In this document: one piece after another, positions 1-7,779 of the stretch | Numbering within the stretch: position 1 is the stretch's first letter | Layout: every line of letters begins with the position of its first letter | Origin: Akkermansiaceae bacterium | GTDB taxonomy: Bacteria > Verrucomicrobiota > Verrucomicrobiia > Verrucomicrobiales > Akkermansiaceae | Assembly: GCA_018676385.1 (NCBI GenBank) | Contig: JABHEX010000298.1 | Location: 1-19,450 of the forward strand | Direction: 5' to 3' | DNA: 19,450 bases | Made by a program: the position numbers and the translations under genes | Notes under the pieces: generated by a model | What the model was told of the DNA's origin: nothing | What the model saw: only the letters and a program-made list of their open reading frames with translations | Database searches by the model: none

Positions 1-264
1 AGCCTGCAATCCACCTTGAAACGAGGCTGGTATTTTGGGGCGCAGGAGTTTCGGGAAAAACTACTGGCCCGTCTGGAAACAGGAAAAGCCAATCTGGAAA
101 GAAAAACCCAAAGGCGATACACCAGTGGAGAACTCAAAGCTTATGACGAGCAAGTGGCAGAAACCATCGTGCGCACGGGTTTGAAAGAGCTGGGGCTTGA
201 ACGCAGCGCACTGGCTGATCTCCCGAAGGAAAAAAGGGGTCAGGTGATAAATCTTGTAATTTAA
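1..264 (+). CDS. C-terminal part of a REP-associated (Y1/IS200-like) tyrosine transposase, 5' end outside window
   Basis: The frame is open from base 1 and stops at TAA 262-264, leaving 87 residues of a protein that begins to the left of the window. The segment RGWYFGAQEFREKLL, followed by a charged linker and GLKELGLERSALADLPK, fits the region after the Y1 catalytic domain in the RAYT (REP-associated tyrosine transposase) proteins common in Verrucomicrobiota and Planctomycetes. These are single-strand DNA transposases that act on hairpins. The catalytic HUH and Tyr residues would lie upstream and cannot be checked. Family members often continue with another helix-turn-helix-like stretch; here the protein instead ends inside a palindrome (236-278), adding only KRGQVINLVI. 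It may therefore be a 3'-truncated copy. A TTG at 16 could act as a start but is more likely internal. The family call comes from recalled sequence pattern, not a search. Confidence 0.6.
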   Translation, partial: SLQSTLKRGWYFGAQEFREKLLARLETGKANLERKTQRRYTSGELKAYDEQVAETIVRTGLKELGLERSALADLPKEKRGQVINLVI

Positions 265-278
265 TCTTGTCACCCCCC
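236..278. repeat. Imperfect palindrome (REP-like hairpin) overlapping the transposase stop codon
   Basis: GGTGATAA (243-250) pairs with TTGTCACC (267-274), seven Watson-Crick pairs and one G-T pair. GGGG (236-239) can extend the stem with CCCC (275-278) if TCA (240-242) bulges out. The loop is A/T-rich and contains the TAA stop. Palindromes of this form beside a RAYT gene are typically the REP hairpins the transposase recognises. The position suggests this one marks the right end of the element. A weaker inverted copy, ATCACCTTCCCC, lies at 305-316. Confidence 0.5.
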
Positions 279-385
279 TATATCCTCCTCGCATGAGGCT
301 CACGATCACCTTCCCCAAAAAGCAAATTCCTAGCAGTCATGTCAGAACCGTAATGTGATGACTCGTGCATCGGTCAATCCAGGCC

Positions 386-1840
386 CTACGAGGCTTCGTC
401 GATCTCCCGTGCCACCCGGTTGGCGGAACGGGTTGCGGCTTCTTGGCCCCAGCTCAAGTTATCGGCATAGGCACCGCAGAAATGAATACGTCCATGCGGG
501 CGGATGACCTCCGGCCAGAATTTTTTCAGTCGGTTCAGTCCGAACACCTGACGTTCGCAATAAGGAGTCCACTTGCTCTTTGCCCAAGTGTGCACCATCG
601 TCTTTTCGATCTCGATGTTCTTACCGGGGTAGCGCTGGCGATAGACAGCGAGTGCCTGGTCGGCGGTGGTACCCGCGCTGGCAGCGCCGATGAGGATGCC
701 GCGGTCGCCTTCCACCTCTTCCGCCATTTCCCAAACCATGTGCAGGTGGCTGCGCTTGCAACCCATGTTTGGGCTGTGCCCTTCACGTTTCCAGAATGGT
801 GTGCGAGTCTGGAACACCACCCGCGATTGGAAATCGTAGCTCATGTTTTTAAGAACCCAAGACTTCTCCTCGGATAACTCAGGCGTGATTTTTACGCGCG
901 ACAGCAGCGGTGTCGGAATGGCATTGACCAGGTAGTCGGCAGCCAACGACTGATCCTTACTAAATTCCTCGAAGTGGATATTCACACCGGTGTCGCTGTG
1001 TTCGATTTTTGTCACCGGTGAGCCTAGTCGGATGCGGTTGCCGAGCCGTTTCGCCAGAGCGTCGATCATCCGTTGGTTGCCGCCCTTGATGCGGAAGACT
1101 TCGGTGGGAAACAATGGCACCTTGCGATGTTTCAGAATTGCTGCAGTCCACAGGCTCTGGAGCGCCGATGCTCTACCACTGCCGAAATCACGGAGAGCAC
1201 GCGCAGACGCTTTTTCGCGTTTCAGCAAGTCCCCAACCCCGATCTGATCGAGACCGTCAAGTCCCACTCCTAGCGGTTGGTATTCGTCTTCGAAGTTATC
1301 GAGGTAAGGTTTGTAAAACAGGCCCGGTAATTCCTTCATGCCGTGCTCAGACATATAGGCAACTTCCCGCTTGCTATAACCGAACCCGCTCAGCACCTTT
1401 CGGTCGCGGAGCATTTCGTTGGTGTAAGGCTTGTTTTGAATGTAGGTCAGTAGGTTGGTGCGTCTCGGGTAAGGAAGAAGCTCCAGACCGAACTCCTTGG
1501 CGTAGCCGCGGTAGATTTCGTAGCCCGGCTTGGTGCATTGTTCGGCACCTAGATCGGCATAGAGGCCGTCGGGCAGCGGATCATGCATCGTTCTAACATG
1601 CCCGCCTGCTCGTCCGGATGCCTCTAGCACAGTGACATCGTGACCCTGCTTCATCAACTCGTAGGCTGCGGACAATCCGGCGATACCTCCACCCGCCACG
1701 ATGACGCTTTTGCCGCTATTTTTCGCTCCGTTAGAGTCTGTTTTCCCGCCCTCCGGAGCCGTGTGAGCGGTTCCCATACTTCCTCCAAGAATCGCTGTCG
1801 CAGCCACTCCCGAGTGCTTGATAAATTGTCGTCTATCCAT
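386..1840 (-). CDS. Tat-exported FAD-dependent amine-oxidase-like oxidoreductase
   Basis: A 484-residue flavoprotein of the amine oxidase/protoporphyrinogen oxidase-like superfamily. ATG at 1840 was chosen because the frame remains open upstream into the preceding gene, while this start gives a clean export signal (DRRQFIKHSG then AAATAILGG-type hydrophobic core) 28 nt after the upstream stop. A weak GAAGGA lies 14 nt before it. The FAD-binding fold is clear: G-x-G-x-x-G at residues 50-55, an acidic ribose ligand E73 and GRAGGHVRT at 76-84. Near the C-terminus, FCGAYADNLSWGQEAATRSA is the second FAD contact of this family. The RR motif suggests Tat export of the folded, FAD-loaded enzyme. It is the last gene of a cluster with a glycoside-hydrolase-like protein and a cytochrome/DUF1501 pair, so it may oxidise an amine or other product outside the cytoplasm. 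The substrate cannot be told from sequence. TAG stop at 386-388. Confidence 0.85.
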   Translation of the reverse strand: MDRRQFIKHSGVAATAILGGSMGTAHTAPEGGKTDSNGAKNSGKSVIVAGGGIAGLSAAYELMKQGHDVTVLEASGRAGGHVRTMHDPLPDGLYADLGAEQCTKPGYEIYRGYAKEFGLELLPYPRRTNLLTYIQNKPYTNEMLRDRKVLSGFGYSKREVAYMSEHGMKELPGLFYKPYLDNFEDEYQPLGVGLDGLDQIGVGDLLKREKASARALRDFGSGRASALQSLWTAAILKHRKVPLFPTEVFRIKGGNQRMIDALAKRLGNRIRLGSPVTKIEHSDTGVNIHFEEFSKDQSLAADYLVNAIPTPLLSRVKITPELSEEKSWVLKNMSYDFQSRVVFQTRTPFWKREGHSPNMGCKRSHLHMVWEMAEEVEGDRGILIGAASAGTTADQALAVYRQRYPGKNIEIEKTMVHTWAKSKWTPYCERQVFGLNRLKKFWPEVIRPHGRIHFCGAYADNLSWGQEAATRSANRVAREIDEAS

Positions 1841-1868
1841 GGTTTGGTTTTTGATCCTTCGTCCGTTG

Positions 1869-3188
1869 CTACTTACTCGACTCGACGAACTTACCATTGT
1901 CATTTCTCTCAGCCTCGGCAGAGACGCCGTGGTAGGCGCGGGCGAGCACAGCGATATTGCGGTCGTCACCTCGCAAGCTACTCACAGGGCGGGTCAAGAT
2001 TTTTTTCAGAGGCACGATACCGGTATCGGCGGTGCGCGGTTTGGCAAAGCCGTAAAGTCCGACGCCGGCTTTGATGGCATCCGGGACAACCTTGGTGGCA
2101 TCCTGCCCGTTCCAGTGGGCTAGGCAGGTGATTAGTCGGGTGTTTTTTCCGACCATTGACTTCACCGCGTGGATTCGTTTCATGTCGCCGGACTCATTCA
2201 TCAACCAGTCAACTTCCTTGTACATGTCTGAGTTGAGAACATGTGGATGGTTCATGTGATTGGTGGTCACCCAGACGATGCATTTCGGATTAGCGTCCTT
2301 GGCTGCCTTGCGGATCGCCTTCCAACAACGGTCGATTGCCTTGCGGCTGTATGCGAGGTCCTGCTTCGGCGTGAGTTTGCCCTCACCCGGGAACGGCTCG
2401 TCCATCAGTTGCTGATAGAGTTTCTTTTCGCAGTCTAGCCACTTGCCCTTGGTCGACTGCCGTTTCGGTTGCCAGAGCCAGTCGATCATGAAGCCATCGA
2501 TACCGGTTTTTTTTACTGCATCGCTGATGGAAGCGGTCAGATAGGCGAGATACTCATCGGTGTAGGGGATGTGATAGGTGGCCGGTGCTCCGTAACTCAG
2601 CTCGGGATGATCCTTGGCCCACTTCGGGTTGGCTGAGATGCAGAAGTAACCCATCACCAGCATGCCTTCCTTGTGGCCGAGTTTCACCATCTCGGGAAGG
2701 AAGTCGTGTTTCAAGCCTGGTTGTTCAGGAACAACGCCATTCTTATACCAGGCGTAGCCGTTGCAAGAGACGGCAAAGGTCTGAATCACATTAACGCCCA
2801 TCGCCTTATACCACGCCACGTGCTCGGCAGGGTCGGCATTGCTCCAGGAGCCGGGTTTGGCAAATCTCCTACGTCCTCCCCAGTTGAAATCCAAGCAGTA
2901 GGATTTGATTTCGTCGATCTTGCTCGGCTGACTGGCACCCGACTCACTACCACCGTTCTCCTTAAGCCATGTGACATCGTCAGCCGAGAGCTTGTCCTGC
3001 TTGAAGGTCATGTGCCTACCGTTAGGCTTAGTCACAGTGACTTTTCCGCTCGCGACATCGTAGGACTTCAACTCACCCTGGAAAGTCTTCGCTCCATTCG
3101 CGCTGGTCCAGGTGCGGGCGTTGACACTAACGGCAAAAACACACGCGACAGATATGAGGAGAAAAAAATGAGACAGAGTTTTCGTCAT
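1869..3188 (-). CDS. Secreted SHD1-domain protein with putative TIM-barrel glycoside hydrolase domain
   Basis: A 439-residue protein with a Sec signal peptide (residues 1-24, hydrophobic core HFFLLISVACVFAVS, likely cleavage after VNA). Residues 25-77 (RTWTSANGAKTFQGEL ... KLSADDVTWLKE) match the SHD1-like domain frequent on secreted proteins of Verrucomicrobiota and Planctomycetes. Residues 92-400 look like a (beta/alpha)8 barrel: an N-terminal strand with SYCLDFNWGG, the tract GVNVIQTFAV, and GIDGFMIDWLW at 229-239, resembling the acidic end of strand 4 in fucosidase- and alpha-galactosidase-like hydrolases. D231 and D236 are candidate catalytic or substrate-binding residues; NESGD at 331-335 supplies another acid, E332. 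No exact GH family can be assigned and the substrate is unknown. It lies 94 nt after the DUF1501 gene and 28 nt before the flavoprotein. No clear ribosome binding site precedes the ATG. TAG stop at 1869-1871. Confidence 0.75.
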   Translation of the reverse strand: MTKTLSHFFLLISVACVFAVSVNARTWTSANGAKTFQGELKSYDVASGKVTVTKPNGRHMTFKQDKLSADDVTWLKENGGSESGASQPSKIDEIKSYCLDFNWGGRRRFAKPGSWSNADPAEHVAWYKAMGVNVIQTFAVSCNGYAWYKNGVVPEQPGLKHDFLPEMVKLGHKEGMLVMGYFCISANPKWAKDHPELSYGAPATYHIPYTDEYLAYLTASISDAVKKTGIDGFMIDWLWQPKRQSTKGKWLDCEKKLYQQLMDEPFPGEGKLTPKQDLAYSRKAIDRCWKAIRKAAKDANPKCIVWVTTNHMNHPHVLNSDMYKEVDWLMNESGDMKRIHAVKSMVGKNTRLITCLAHWNGQDATKVVPDAIKAGVGLYGFAKPRTADTGIVPLKKILTRPVSSLRGDDRNIAVLARAYHGVSAEAERNDNGKFVESSK

Positions 3189-3282
3189 CGTAAAATTTGT
3201 TACTCAGGGTAGATATTTTTCATAATTCCAATGTGATAGAACACCAATGAGCAGCCAAGGCAACCATGCCCCACATATCATA

Positions 3283-4746
3283 TTAAGTGAGTATCTCCTT
3301 CACAACGCGAGACGGTTCAGTAACTCCAGGGAGCGTTTGATCAAGCCCTTGGAACGGGTAGGTCAGCTTGTTGTGCTTGAGACCTAACAAATGTAAGATT
3401 GTTGTCTGCAGATCTTGGGTGGACACCTTGTTTTTGGCGGCCTTATAGCCTATGGCATCGGTTTCGCCGTAGCTGAATCCGGGTTTCACACCGGCTCCCG
3501 CCATCCACATAGTGAACGCACCGGGGTTATGGTCGCGGCCAATGAATTTCATTTCGTTACCACCGCGGTTTTCACGCATTGAGGTGCGACCGAACTCACC
3601 ACCCCAGACGACAAGCGTATCATCTAACAGACCACGCTGTTTCAGATCGGTCAGCAACGCATACATCGGTCGATCGATCTGCTTGCACTTATCACTAAAC
3701 CCTAAGTTAATGGCTGTTTGCTTGCCTGTGCCGTGCGAGTCCCAACCCCAGTCAAAGAGTTGAATGTAGCGCACTCCGCGCTCGGCTAGGCGGCGTGCGA
3801 GCAGGCAATTGTTAGCAAATGATTCCTTACCTGGCTGGGTGCCATAGAGATCATGCACATGTTTCGGTTCGTCTTTCAGGTCGAAAGCCTCGTTGGCGTG
3901 AATCTGCATCCTGAATGCCATCTCATACTGGGAAATTCGGGTGAGAGTCTCGGGGTCGTGCGTTTGCTCGTGTGCCTGTCGGTTAATATCCGTGATCGCA
4001 TCAATTGCCGCGCGGCGCATATCTTTCGACACACCCTTGGGGTTGGAAAGATAGAGTACCGGATCACCTTTTGATCGGCACTGAACTCCCTGATAGACAG
4101 AGGGAAGAAACCCTGAACCCCAGACGGATTTCCCAGCTGATGGTGTCTTGCCGCCGGAAACTAAAGAGATGTATCCGGGCAGATTATCATTCTCACTACC
4201 AAGCCCGTAGGTTACCCATGATCCAATCGATGGATTCCCTAGATTAGCATTGCCGGTGTGCAACAGCAACTGCGCAGGCGCGTGGTTGAACTGGTTGGTA
4301 TGCATCGACTTGATCAAGCAGACGTCATCAATACACTTCTCGAATTGTGGTAACCTATCTGATATCCACTGCCCCGATTCCCCTGCTTGATGAAATGGAT
4401 AGACGCTATCCAGTAGCTTGGGGACTCCTTGGATAAAAGCAAATCGCTGCCCCTCAAGATATTCCTGAGGCGTTGGCTGGCCATTAAGTTTTTTAAGTTC
4501 TGGTTTGTAATCGAAGAGCTCAAGCTGGGAAGGTGCCCCTGCCATATGAAGAAAAATCACACGCTTTGCCTTGGGTGCAATATGGGAAATCTGGTCAACC
4601 ACATCATGTCCTCCCCCAGCCGCTATGGCACGCCCGGCTGTTGATGTCAGCCATGCCGAGCCGACACCGGCGACACATTTTGAGAGAAACTGCCTACGGG
4701 ACTGATCTTGGAGATAGTCGTGCTGAAGCTGTTCGAATACATTCAT
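3283..4746 (-). CDS. DUF1501 family protein with Tat signal
   Basis: A 487-residue DUF1501 protein, a family distantly related to sulfatases/alkaline phosphatases and greatly expanded in Planctomycetes and Verrucomicrobiota. Residues 16-23 (SRRQFLSK) are an almost ideal twin-arginine motif, followed by a hydrophobic stretch (VAGVGSAWLTSTAGRAIAA). Family marks include AKRVIFLHMAGAPSQLELFDYKPEL after the signal, WGWDSHG, VVWGGEFGRTSMRENRGG, GRDHNPGAFTMWMAGAGVKPG and the C-terminal LHLLGLKHNKLTYPFQG. The D, H and E residues within these motifs are the likely metal-site residues by analogy to sulfatases. Its ATG overlaps the stop of the upstream cytochrome gene by 4 nt (ATGA), a sign of coupled translation. 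The two families nearly always occur side by side. Biochemical activity is not established for most members. Confidence 0.93.
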   Translation of the reverse strand: MNVFEQLQHDYLQDQSRRQFLSKCVAGVGSAWLTSTAGRAIAAGGGHDVVDQISHIAPKAKRVIFLHMAGAPSQLELFDYKPELKKLNGQPTPQEYLEGQRFAFIQGVPKLLDSVYPFHQAGESGQWISDRLPQFEKCIDDVCLIKSMHTNQFNHAPAQLLLHTGNANLGNPSIGSWVTYGLGSENDNLPGYISLVSGGKTPSAGKSVWGSGFLPSVYQGVQCRSKGDPVLYLSNPKGVSKDMRRAAIDAITDINRQAHEQTHDPETLTRISQYEMAFRMQIHANEAFDLKDEPKHVHDLYGTQPGKESFANNCLLARRLAERGVRYIQLFDWGWDSHGTGKQTAINLGFSDKCKQIDRPMYALLTDLKQRGLLDDTLVVWGGEFGRTSMRENRGGNEMKFIGRDHNPGAFTMWMAGAGVKPGFSYGETDAIGYKAAKNKVSTQDLQTTILHLLGLKHNKLTYPFQGLDQTLPGVTEPSRVVKEILT

Positions 4747-7607
4747 TTGGTCAGAGCGTTATCAAGGTTAAGAATCGTATTGGCTACTACAGTCATGGCT
4801 GCGTCGCTGGGAGAATCCCCGATAGTTTTCGCTAGATCGGGATCTTTTTGATAATCTTGCAAAAGCTTCTGATAAAGATCAGACAGAACAGCAGTGATTT
4901 TCTCGTCTGCATGTTGCTGAGTAGCTAACCGGTAGCCATACTCAATTTGTGCATTAAGATCACCACCACGCTCGATCTGCATTCGCTTAGCAAGAGCCTG
5001 AGAGCATTCAAGATAAACAGGATCATTGAGGGTGATTAAGGCATGCAGCGGCGTGTTGGTAGAAATTCGTTGAGCACTGCACAGCTCACGTGACGGGGTA
5101 TCAAAAGTAATCATCGAAGGATACGGGCTGGTGCGCTTCCAGTATGTGTAGACAGCACGACGGTATCTCTCCGTCCCAGTGGCGGTCTTCCACTTGCCTC
5201 CACTATATACCGTCTGCCATATGCCATCAGGCTGTGGAGGCATAACAGATTTCCCTCCAATCGTTCGCGTGAGCAAGCCAGATGCAAGAAGGGCGCTATC
5301 TCTAACCATTTCAGACGTAAGTCGATTCCTCGGACCACGAGCAAGCAAATGGTTCAGTGGGTCCATCTTCGCCAGCTCAGCACTTGCCTTGTGATCTTGG
5401 CGGTAGGTCGCACTTAGCACCATTTCGCGCAGCAATGATTTCAACGACCATTGGTGTTTTGAATGAAATGCCACACCGAGGTGGTCCAGTAGTTGTTGAT
5501 TGGTGGGGGGCGTGCCAGTGGTGCCAAAATCACCTAATGTCTCAACGATTCCCCGCCCAAAAAGCTCAGCAAACACACGGTTTGCCATTACACGTGCCGT
5601 AAGTGGGCTTTTCGGTGAACTAATCCATTCCGCCATTTGCAGCCGGTTTTCGACTTTTTTCTGGTAACCATTCAATAATGCTGGAACACCCTGAGTGTGT
5701 ACTTCCCCCTTGTTTAACCATAGCCCCCCAATGAATAAGCGCGTTTCGCGAGCAGATTCCTGCGGGCGCTCCTGCATCACAGGAATAGCCGTTCCTTTAA
5801 TAACACTATAATCACTCTGAGCTTTTTTGTGTTTGGCGACTGCCTGCTTGTGTGACTCTCCATTGATTAATTCGATCCATGCCAAATCGTTATCCGTTTC
5901 GATTTTAAACCTCCGCAGCGTACACGCCTGGACACCCGTCGTACTGGCTGCATGCTTGATGGAGATGTGCAGTTTTTCATTTTCCGCAAACACCACCGGC
6001 TTCCGAAGAACGACGACAGCTGCACGAGGCCGGAACAGCTTAGGGTATGCACCGAAACCAGTGTTACCCTTCTCAATACTACCCAAAGGATCGTGAGACC
6101 CCACTAAACTATCAGCAAAAACATAGGATGCCGGAACATCCTCATGGGTGCCATCTGCCTTGACCTTCTGCAATGTTAACTGTGATAAAACCGAACCACG
6201 CACAGGCAGCTCAACCGGATTATCTTTTTCAGGAATGATCGTGATTTTTATTGCCGTGAAATTATCCGCGTTAGCCGTCAGATCAAATCTTGTCCACACT
6301 GCCAATGTACCTGAAGTATGAACTTCTCCCGTCGGGTAGGCGTGGAGTTTTCCATGCGTAGATTTCAACTCGGTATATCGCAGAGGCTTCCATGAACTGG
6401 TAGCCAACATCTTATCTTTACCTGGTTTATTAATTGCTGCTCGAAGCATAGGTATGCTTCTATATAACGATACCACTTGTGTGCTTTGAGATGCATCAGA
6501 GGGCACTTTGAAATGAGGTAAGTCATTATCCAAGTCAGCATCTTCCGTGGAATTGAAGAATGACATGAAACGATAATAGTCAGCGTGCGGAATCGGCTCG
6601 TATGGGTGAGCGTGACATTGCACACAACCGAATGTTAGGCCTTGAGCCGCTGTCCATGTCGTGTTGATACGATCGATGGTGGACATGATACGAAACTCTT
6701 CATCATCAGTTCCCCCTTCTGTATTCGTTTGCGTGTTGCGGTGAAAGGCAGACGCCACGATCGACTCAGCGGTAGGATTCGGGAAAAGATCACCCGCGAG
6801 CTGCTCTCGCAAAAACAAATCATAGGGTTTATCTTTATTGAATGCATTGATCAGATAGTCACGGTATGGCCAGATGTTTCGGTGAGGATCTTTTTCATAG
6901 CCTTTACTGTCTGCGTAACGAGCAAGATCCATCCAGACTGCTGCCCAGCGCTCACCAAAGTGCGCGGATGCAAGTAGCCGCTCCACCTCCTTTTCATAGC
7001 TGTTAGCCTGCTTGTTTTTCTGAAATGATTCCAGCTCATCTAGAGTCGGTGGCAGACCAGTTAGATCAAGCGATACACGGCGTAGCCATTGTACACGATC
7101 GGCTTCGGGTGCTGGAGACAAGTTTCCCCTCTCAAGTTTTGACAGCACGAATTGATCCATAGGCTGCCTAACCCAAGCAGATTTTTTGAGCTCTGGCACA
7201 GCTGGATTTTCAGGTGCAATATACGCCCAGTGCTGCTCCCACTTAGCACCCTGCTCAATCCATTTGCGAATAAGCTCTGCCTGCTCATCTGTGAGGGGTT
7301 CTTCTTTGTGCGAGCCAATCTGACGCGGCATCTTTTCATCCAAGTCATCCGTTATGATTCTCCGATAAATTTCAGACTCGTGAGGTTTACCAGGAATGAT
7401 TCCAGCTTTTCCCGACTTCCCCTTACTCAACGCTTGCTCACGACTCACCAGCAGGTAGTCACCCTCTGAAACTGCACCACCATGGCACTTCGTGCACTTC
7501 GAATTTAATATGGGGCGGATGTGCTCGTTGAAGGAAATTTCATCGCCGGTAGCACAAGGCAAAGCCATGGAGATGGTAGTCGCTATCGATATGGTAAATC
7601 TGAACAT
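4743..7607 (-). CDS. Planctomycete-type cytochrome c, DUF1549 and DUF1553 domain protein
   Basis: A 954-residue exported protein with the standard order PSCyt1-DUF1549 (PSCyt2)-DUF1553 (PSD1). After a signal peptide (FTISIATTISMALPCATG) comes a c-type heme site C38-x-x-C41-H42 with a possible axial Met in DEKMPRQ about 50 residues later. DUF1549 starts near residue 148 (MDQFVLSKLERGNLSPAPEAD, DLTGLPPTLDEL) and ends with a second CxxCH near residue 326 (FGCVQCHAHPYEPI), usual for the family. Residues of roughly 400-590 form a less conserved region that may be a beta-sandwich. DUF1553 covers about 655-920 (LTARVMANRVFAELFGRGIV, ETLGDFGTTGTPP, NRLTSEMVRDSALLASG). The ATG at 7607 fits the signal peptide. 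It is the first gene of the cluster and overlaps the DUF1501 gene by 4 nt. It is predicted to act in the periplasm, perhaps as electron acceptor for a substrate oxidation, but the reaction is unknown. Confidence 0.93.
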   Translation of the reverse strand: MFRFTISIATTISMALPCATGDEISFNEHIRPILNSKCTKCHGGAVSEGDYLLVSREQALSKGKSGKAGIIPGKPHESEIYRRIITDDLDEKMPRQIGSHKEEPLTDEQAELIRKWIEQGAKWEQHWAYIAPENPAVPELKKSAWVRQPMDQFVLSKLERGNLSPAPEADRVQWLRRVSLDLTGLPPTLDELESFQKNKQANSYEKEVERLLASAHFGERWAAVWMDLARYADSKGYEKDPHRNIWPYRDYLINAFNKDKPYDLFLREQLAGDLFPNPTAESIVASAFHRNTQTNTEGGTDDEEFRIMSTIDRINTTWTAAQGLTFGCVQCHAHPYEPIPHADYYRFMSFFNSTEDADLDNDLPHFKVPSDASQSTQVVSLYRSIPMLRAAINKPGKDKMLATSSWKPLRYTELKSTHGKLHAYPTGEVHTSGTLAVWTRFDLTANADNFTAIKITIIPEKDNPVELPVRGSVLSQLTLQKVKADGTHEDVPASYVFADSLVGSHDPLGSIEKGNTGFGAYPKLFRPRAAVVVLRKPVVFAENEKLHISIKHAASTTGVQACTLRRFKIETDNDLAWIELINGESHKQAVAKHKKAQSDYSVIKGTAIPVMQERPQESARETRLFIGGLWLNKGEVHTQGVPALLNGYQKKVENRLQMAEWISSPKSPLTARVMANRVFAELFGRGIVETLGDFGTTGTPPTNQQLLDHLGVAFHSKHQWSLKSLLREMVLSATYRQDHKASAELAKMDPLNHLLARGPRNRLTSEMVRDSALLASGLLTRTIGGKSVMPPQPDGIWQTVYSGGKWKTATGTERYRRAVYTYWKRTSPYPSMITFDTPSRELCSAQRISTNTPLHALITLNDPVYLECSQALAKRMQIERGGDLNAQIEYGYRLATQQHADEKITAVLSDLYQKLLQDYQKDPDLAKTIGDSPSDAAMTVVANTILNLDNALTK

Positions 7608-7779
7608 GTAATTTATCGCGAGCTGGTAATTAACTTCGAGGTCAATATTACTCCGATTCTACTAAAAACTAGCAGTAAATCATCTGAAATTACTCATTTC
7701 CAGATCTGGCCGGTAAGATATAAAGCCATACGATAGATGATTGCTTGCCCTACACCCCATTCTCCACGATTGTTCGGTC
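7608..7779. promoter_or_regulatory. Divergent intergenic region between the cytochrome cluster and selB
   Basis: These 172 nt must hold the start signals for both the minus-strand cluster and plus-strand selB. The segment is A/T-rich. A perfect 10-bp palindrome, CCAGATCTGG, lies at 7700-7709 and could be an operator, although one such palindrome per kilobase is expected by chance. No convincing -35/-10 pair was found on either strand. No tRNA or riboswitch fold was recognised. Confidence 0.3.

Noticed and set aside
61..318. Minus-strand frame of 85 codons over the transposase end
   Set aside because: It is antisense to the transposase frame and shows no recognisable domain.
365..2123. Several plus-strand open frames of 60-170 codons opposite the flavoprotein and hydrolase genes
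   Set aside because: They are antisense to clearly conserved proteins, have arginine/serine-rich or low-information sequences and no family motifs; the G+C-rich codons of the real genes create them.
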